From NCBI GenBank assembly GCA_020432595.1, contig JAGQGA010000173.1, forward strand, positions 1 to 9,266: a DNA stretch of 9,266 bases, in the 5' to 3' direction. This document shows, piece after piece, positions 6,023-9,266 of the stretch (position 1 is the stretch's first letter; every line of letters begins with the position of its first letter). This DNA comes from Anaerolineales bacterium (GTDB taxonomy: Bacteria > Chloroflexota > Anaerolineae > Promineifilales > Promineifilaceae). The position numbers and the translations under genes were made by a program. A model generated the notes under the pieces. The model was not told where the DNA came from. It did no database searches and saw nothing but the letters and a program-made list of their open reading frames with translations.

Positions 6023-6051
6023 CTTCCCCCAAAGCCACCGCTTGGGGGAAG
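6023..6051 (+). promoter_or_regulatory. Strong stem-loop just upstream of the DUF1800 ribosome-binding site
   Basis: CTTCCCCCAA (6023-6032) pairs perfectly with TTGGGGGAAG (6042-6051). With one bulged A the stem extends inward by two more pairs, leaving a CACC loop. It ends 6 bases before the AGAGG ribosome-binding site. There is no T-run, so it is more likely a 5'-leader structure that affects stability or translation, or a protein target. Confidence 0.55.
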
Positions 6052-6066
6052 GCATGAGAGGTGTCT

Positions 6067-7548
6067 ATGACTACAATAACAAGACGTGGCTTTTTGCGTG
6101 GGCTGCTGCAACCGCCATTTTCGCAAAGTTTGCCAGTGGTGATGGTGGGGGGAAAAACGGCCGTTTCTGCCGACCCCATTCACCACCTCCTCAACCGCAT
6201 TAGCTGGGGGCCGCGCCCCGATGAAGTGGCGCAGGCACAGGCCGTGGGCTACGCCGCCACGCTGGAGAGCCAGCTTGACCCCGACAGCATTGACGACAGC
6301 GAAGCCGAAGCGCGGCTGGCCGACCTCCCCATTTTGCATCTGAGTCGCCACGACATTTACCGGCTGGAAAACGATTACCGGGTGTGGCAAATGCTGCTGC
6401 GCGGCATGATTGCGCGAGCCGTTAGCAGCCGCCGCCAACTGCTGGAGCGGATGGTGGAGTTTTGGTCTGACCATTTCAACATTTCGGCCGAAGGGTTTGC
6501 CAACGAGTACGTGGCGTTCCAGCGGGACGTAGTGCGACCGCACGCGCTGGGCAACTTCCACGATTTGCTAATTGAGACGGCCAAAAGCCCGGCCATGCTG
6601 CAATATTTGGATAATTATGTCAACGTAGCTAAACATCCCAACGAAAATTATGCGCGGGAACTGCTGGAACTGCATACGCTGGGGGTGGATGGGGACTACA
6701 GCGAAACGGACGTCAAGGAAGTGGCGCGGGCGTTTACCGGCTGGACGGTAGCCAACAAGACGCGCACGGGCTTTTATTTTGAACCCTACAATCACGATAC
6801 CGGGGTGAAACGGGTGTTGGGCCACACGCTGCCGGCCGACCGGGGGATTGAAGATGGCTTGCAGGTGCTGTCAATTTTAGCCAACCATCCATCAACGGCC
6901 GTTTTTCTCAGCCGCAAATTGTGTGTTCGTTTTGTCAGCGACGACCCACCCGATAGTTTAGTGGCGGCGGTAACGGCCGTTTGGCAGCAAACCCAGGGCG
7001 ACATTAAGGCCGTCTTACGCGCCATCTTTTTGTCCGACGAATTTTTGCAGTCGGCCGGGCAAAAGCTGCGCCGCCCGCTCGACTTTTTTATTGGGGCGCT
7101 GCGGGCGACGGGGACGGAAATTCGCTACCAATGGTTGCTGGAAGAGATGCTCAACGAACTGGGGCAGCCTCCCTACGGCTGGCACCCGCCCAACGGCTAC
7201 CCCGACGTAGCCGGGGCGTGGAGTTCATCCGGCGGGCTGCTGGCGCGGTGGAATGTGGCTATGCGGCTGACGCACGGTGCCTACAGCGACAGCCAGGATT
7301 TTGGCTATGGGCTGGCAACGCCGCTGCGCCAGCGCATTGGCGAGCCGCAAACGGTGGGGGAACTGGTGGACGCAGTGGCAATGCAGGTGTTTGGCGTGCC
7401 GCTGACCGGCAGCAACCGGGCAGCGTTTGTGGATTATGTGGCGGAGGGTGGCGGGGAAGAAACGGCCGTTTCCCTTCCCCTCCTCGGCCGCAAACTAGGC
7501 AGCCTCTACGGCCTCATGCTGGCTTCCCCCCAATACCAATGGCGATAA
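6067..7548 (+). CDS. DUF1800 family protein, Tat-exported
   Basis: A 493-residue DUF1800 protein. The N-terminus has the twin-arginine motif TRRGFLRG followed by a weakly hydrophobic stretch, so Tat export is likely. Conserved family segments appear in order: HHLLNRISWGPRPDEV, RMVEFWSDHFNIS, NYARELLELHTLGVDGDY, KEVARAFTGWTV, GLQVLSILANHPSTAVFLSRKL, FFIGALRATG and LGQPPYGWHPPNGYPD. Length is usual for the family. Its biochemical function is unknown; DUF1800 genes are commonly next to a DUF1501 gene, as here, 97 bases upstream. Start 6067 is preferred over the GTG at 6061 because AGAGG (6057-6061) is then correctly spaced. It carries four exact copies of the iterated palindrome (6156, 6894, 6972, 7461), all read as Thr-Ala-Val. 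The one at 6156 falls in the region just after the signal sequence. Confidence 0.92.
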   Translation: MTTITRRGFLRGLLQPPFSQSLPVVMVGGKTAVSADPIHHLLNRISWGPRPDEVAQAQAVGYAATLESQLDPDSIDDSEAEARLADLPILHLSRHDIYRLENDYRVWQMLLRGMIARAVSSRRQLLERMVEFWSDHFNISAEGFANEYVAFQRDVVRPHALGNFHDLLIETAKSPAMLQYLDNYVNVAKHPNENYARELLELHTLGVDGDYSETDVKEVARAFTGWTVANKTRTGFYFEPYNHDTGVKRVLGHTLPADRGIEDGLQVLSILANHPSTAVFLSRKLCVRFVSDDPPDSLVAAVTAVWQQTQGDIKAVLRAIFLSDEFLQSAGQKLRRPLDFFIGALRATGTEIRYQWLLEEMLNELGQPPYGWHPPNGYPDVAGAWSSSGGLLARWNVAMRLTHGAYSDSQDFGYGLATPLRQRIGEPQTVGELVDAVAMQVFGVPLTGSNRAAFVDYVAEGGGEETAVSLPLLGRKLGSLYGLMLASPQYQWR

Positions 7549-7550
7549 AT

Positions 7551-7635
7551 AATTGAGAATTGGGAATTCAGAATGAGGAATTGGGAATGATCCGTTCTCG
7601 ATTCTCAATTCCTCATTCCCAATTCTCGATTCTGG
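7551..7635. repeat. Heptamer-repeat hairpin array 3 (unit AATTGRG)
   Basis: Left units AATTGAG, AATTGGG, AATTCAG, AATGAGG and AATTGGG (7551-7585) are followed by a short loop and inverted units of the type ATTCTCA, ATTCCTC and ATTCCCA. The stem 7555-7567 with 7615-7627 is 13 bp perfect. After a one-unit bulge, 7575-7588 pairs with 7601-7614 with a single G-T wobble. It begins 2 bases after the DUF1800 stop codon, and its last unit overlaps the GGAG ribosome-binding site of DUF1501. A structure here could uncouple or tune translation of the second gene. Confidence 0.9.
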
Positions 7636-7645
7636 AGCATAAATC

Positions 7646-8923
7646 ATGAACACAACAGGTTTAAGCAGACGTGAATTTTTACAGGCAACGGGTGCAGTGG
7701 GGGTGTTGGGAGCCAGCAAGTCGCTGTTTCCCAACTGGATGCCGCGTATGGCGTTTCGCTCACAGCCCAACTGGAACCATCCCGGCGACGTGCTGCTGTG
7801 CGTTTTCTTACGCGGCGGCATGGACGGGTTGAGCGCAGTAGTGCCGTATGGTGACGGGGCGCATTATTATGATGCCCGCCCCACACAACGGGTGCTGGAA
7901 CCGGGCAGTGACTGGGGATCGGCACTGGATTTGAACGGCTATTTTGGCCTGCACCCCAGCCTGGCTCCGCTCAAAGAGCTATACGACGACGGCAGCCTTG
8001 CCATTGTCCACGCCACCGGCTCCATTGACCCCAGCCGCTCCCACTTTGATGCCATGAAGTTTATGGAATACGGCACGCCGGGGGAAAAATATGTTGGCAC
8101 CGGCTGGATTGGCCGCCATTTGCAGGCCGCTTCTTGGCTCAATGAATCGCCGTTTCGCGCCGTGGGGATGGGGCTGATGATCCCCGACTCGCTGCGCGGC
8201 CCGGTGTCGTCGCTGGCAATCAAATCCATCACCGATTTCCACTTCAGGGGGCGCGAAGACGAGGCGCGGCGGCAGCAGCAGCAGTTGGCGCAGCTTTACA
8301 CCGTCGAAGCCCCCACCGACCTGCTGGGGCGGCAGGCGGGGGTTGTGTTTGACACCATCGAGATGCTGCAAAGCCTGGACGCGGCCAACTATGTGCCCAG
8401 CAATGGCGCGGTTTACCCCGACAACGAGTTTGGGCTGGGGCTGCGGCAGGTGGCGCAGCTGATCAAGGCCAATATTGGGTTGGAGGTGGCGACGGTTGAC
8501 CTGGGCGGCTGGGACACGCACGAATATCAGGGGACGCTGGACGGTGGGTTTAATGATCTGATGGGGATGCTGGCGCAGGGGCTGGCGGCGTTTTATGCCG
8601 ATGTGCAGGAGCAAATGGACAACGTGACGGTGGTGACGATGAGTGAGTTTGGGCGGCGCGTGGGGGAAAACGCCAGCGCGGGCACCGATCATGGTCACGG
8701 GAATATGATGTTTTTGCTGGGCGGCGGGGTGAACGGTGGGCAGGTGTTTTCCCGCTGGCCGTCGCTGGCCCCGGAAGCATTGGACGATGGCGATCTGGCG
8801 ATTACAACGGATTATCGCTCGGTGCTGGCGGAGATTGTGCAGAAGCGGTTGTTAAATACGGCCGTTTCTGAAGTCTTCCCCAACTTTACGCCGGAAGATT
8901 TGGGGCTGTTTCGGAATCGGTAA
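7646..8923 (+). CDS. DUF1501 family protein, Tat-exported
   Basis: A 425-residue DUF1501 protein, distantly related to the alkaline phosphatase/sulfatase fold. The N-terminus has the twin-arginine motif SRREFLQATGAVGVLGAS, a clear Tat signal. Family landmarks are FLRGGMDGLSAVVP (R56-G-G-M-D60), FGLHPSLAPLKELYDDGSLAIVH, SRSHFDAMKFME (S130, H133, D135), LGGWDTHE (W289, D290, H292) and TMSEFGRR followed by GTDHGHGN (D348, H349, H351). These Asp/His clusters are probable metal or substrate ligands; the reaction is unknown. GGAG at 7634-7637 serves as the ribosome-binding site. It is likely co-transcribed with DUF1800 upstream and exported with it. The last two residues (N-R) and the stop codon are supplied by the start of a heptamer array. 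A palindrome core at 8858-8865 is read as Thr-Ala-Val. Confidence 0.93.
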   Translation: MNTTGLSRREFLQATGAVGVLGASKSLFPNWMPRMAFRSQPNWNHPGDVLLCVFLRGGMDGLSAVVPYGDGAHYYDARPTQRVLEPGSDWGSALDLNGYFGLHPSLAPLKELYDDGSLAIVHATGSIDPSRSHFDAMKFMEYGTPGEKYVGTGWIGRHLQAASWLNESPFRAVGMGLMIPDSLRGPVSSLAIKSITDFHFRGREDEARRQQQQLAQLYTVEAPTDLLGRQAGVVFDTIEMLQSLDAANYVPSNGAVYPDNEFGLGLRQVAQLIKANIGLEVATVDLGGWDTHEYQGTLDGGFNDLMGMLAQGLAAFYADVQEQMDNVTVVTMSEFGRRVGENASAGTDHGHGNMMFLLGGGVNGGQVFSRWPSLAPEALDDGDLAITTDYRSVLAEIVQKRLLNTAVSEVFPNFTPEDLGLFRNR

Positions 8924-8976
8924 TCGGTAATCGGTAATCAGTTATCAGTAATCAGTGCAAATTGTTCACTGATTAC
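8913..8976. repeat. Heptamer-repeat hairpin array 4 (unit GTAATCR)
   Basis: Units GGAATCG, GTAATCG, GTAATCG, GTAATCA, GTTATCA and GTAATCA run from 8913 to 8954. GTAATCAGTG (8948-8957) then pairs perfectly over 10 bp with CACTGATTAC (8967-8976) across a 9-base loop. The first units overlap the end of DUF1501, including its TAA. It lies between DUF1501 and the next gene and has no T-run. Confidence 0.85.
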
Positions 8977-8997
8977 CGACCCAAAGGTGTGGATGAA

Positions 8998-9266
8998 ATG
9001 GATTACGGTAAGTTGTTAAAACGTTCTTGGGACATTGTGTGGGGCAACAAATTCATGTTGTTGCTCGGCTTTTTGGCTGCATTGGGTAGTAGTGGTGGTG
9101 GCAGTGGCAGCAATTCCAATTTCCGTATGGATGGTAGCCAATTTCCCGGCGGTGGGCAGATGGAAGCCTTTTGGTTGCAATATGCTGCGCTGATCGTTGC
9201 CGCCGTTTGCTTCTTCTTCCTGCTGGGCATTGTGTTGTGGGTTGTGGGGGTGACGGCACGGGGTGG
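8998..9266 (+). CDS. Membrane protein, N-terminal part (truncated by window edge)
   Basis: An open frame from the ATG at 8998 runs to the window end, giving 89 complete codons. The N-terminus MDYGKLLKRSWDIVWGNKF leads into a hydrophobic segment LLLGFLAALG (about residues 21-30), then a Gly/Ser/Asn-rich loop of about 30 residues, then a long hydrophobic span from about residue 63 to 86 (ALIVAAVCFFFLLGIVLWVVGV). This is an integral membrane protein. The family is not named with confidence, although this type of N-terminus is common in uncharacterised multi-pass proteins. Codon pattern and the hydrophobic profile make this frame more credible than the opposite-strand reading. AAGGTG about 10 bases upstream is a possible ribosome-binding site. 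An ATG at 8993 in another frame stops after eight codons. Confidence 0.7.
   Translation, partial: MDYGKLLKRSWDIVWGNKFMLLLGFLAALGSSGGGSGSNSNFRMDGSQFPGGGQMEAFWLQYAALIVAAVCFFFLLGIVLWVVGVTARG

Noticed and set aside
6061..6066. GTG start for DUF1800 two codons upstream.
   Set aside because: The G of this codon is part of the AGAGG ribosome-binding site that is correctly spaced for the ATG at 6067.
5941..6561. A 206-residue open frame on the minus strand across the DUF1800 start and its upstream spacer.
   Set aside because: It overlaps the promoter region and the coding start of a recognised gene, and its sequence resembles no family.
7979..8698. A 239-residue open frame on the minus strand within DUF1501.
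   Set aside because: It is fully antisense to a gene with clear family motifs. Its composition is biased by the GC-rich third positions of the real gene and it shows no recognisable domain.
9003..9230. Minus-strand open frame at the right edge.
   Set aside because: The plus-strand frame from 8998 gives a coherent membrane protein and continues past the edge. The minus frame is rich in Pro, Ser and Lys with no family pattern.

Overview
The window looks like a piece of a GC-rich bacterial chromosome, most probably from an uncultivated Chloroflexota (Anaerolineae-like) lineage. That is inference. It rests on the gene mix: a secreted right-handed beta-helix protein, a Tat-exported DUF1800/DUF1501 pair, a membrane-anchored MutS-like ATPase and a small TIGR01926-type peroxidase-related enzyme. 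It also rests on the many short intergenic repeats. No rRNA, tRNA, CRISPR array or complete insertion sequence was seen.

Layout. Positions 1-163 (minus) hold the N-terminal part of cutC, cut by the window edge. A heptamer-repeat hairpin (210-284) and an intrinsic terminator (292-320) separate it from the secreted beta-helix protein (348-1529, minus). A 307-base non-coding stretch follows, rich in AGCCCG-type inverted repeats. Next comes a minus-strand cluster transcribed as AhpD-like enzyme (2562-3146), a 94-residue unknown (2197-2481) and a small cupin (1837-2154). Related short repeats sit just upstream of the ribosome-binding sites of the first two. Divergent from it is a 616-residue MutS-like ATPase with membrane segments (3388-5238). 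This gene converges, across a 23-bp heptamer hairpin, on an IS607-type MerR/serine-recombinase gene (5354-5902, minus) whose catalytic serine position is methionine. Across a divergent spacer with direct repeats and a strong hairpin lie DUF1800 (6067-7548) and DUF1501 (7646-8923), both with twin-arginine signals. The start of a membrane protein (8998 to the edge) closes the window.

Two sequence-level patterns stand out. First, the palindrome AACGGCCGTT occurs 12 times exactly, and its core ACGGCCGT 15 times, in 9.3 kb. Rough expectation is about 0.01 and about 0.25. In 13 of the 15 cases the gene reads it in the same frame as ACG-GCC-GTT (Thr-Ala-Val). This resembles the cyanobacterial HIP1 phenomenon with a different word. 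Second, four intergenic spacers each carry an array of 7-base units followed by an inverted array of the same units. The unit sequence differs at each locus, but the period and the hairpin architecture are the same.

Functionally the window is mosaic. The DUF1800/DUF1501 pair is a credible export module, and the AhpD-like/unknown/cupin cluster may deal with peroxide or small-molecule oxidation. The other genes look independent.
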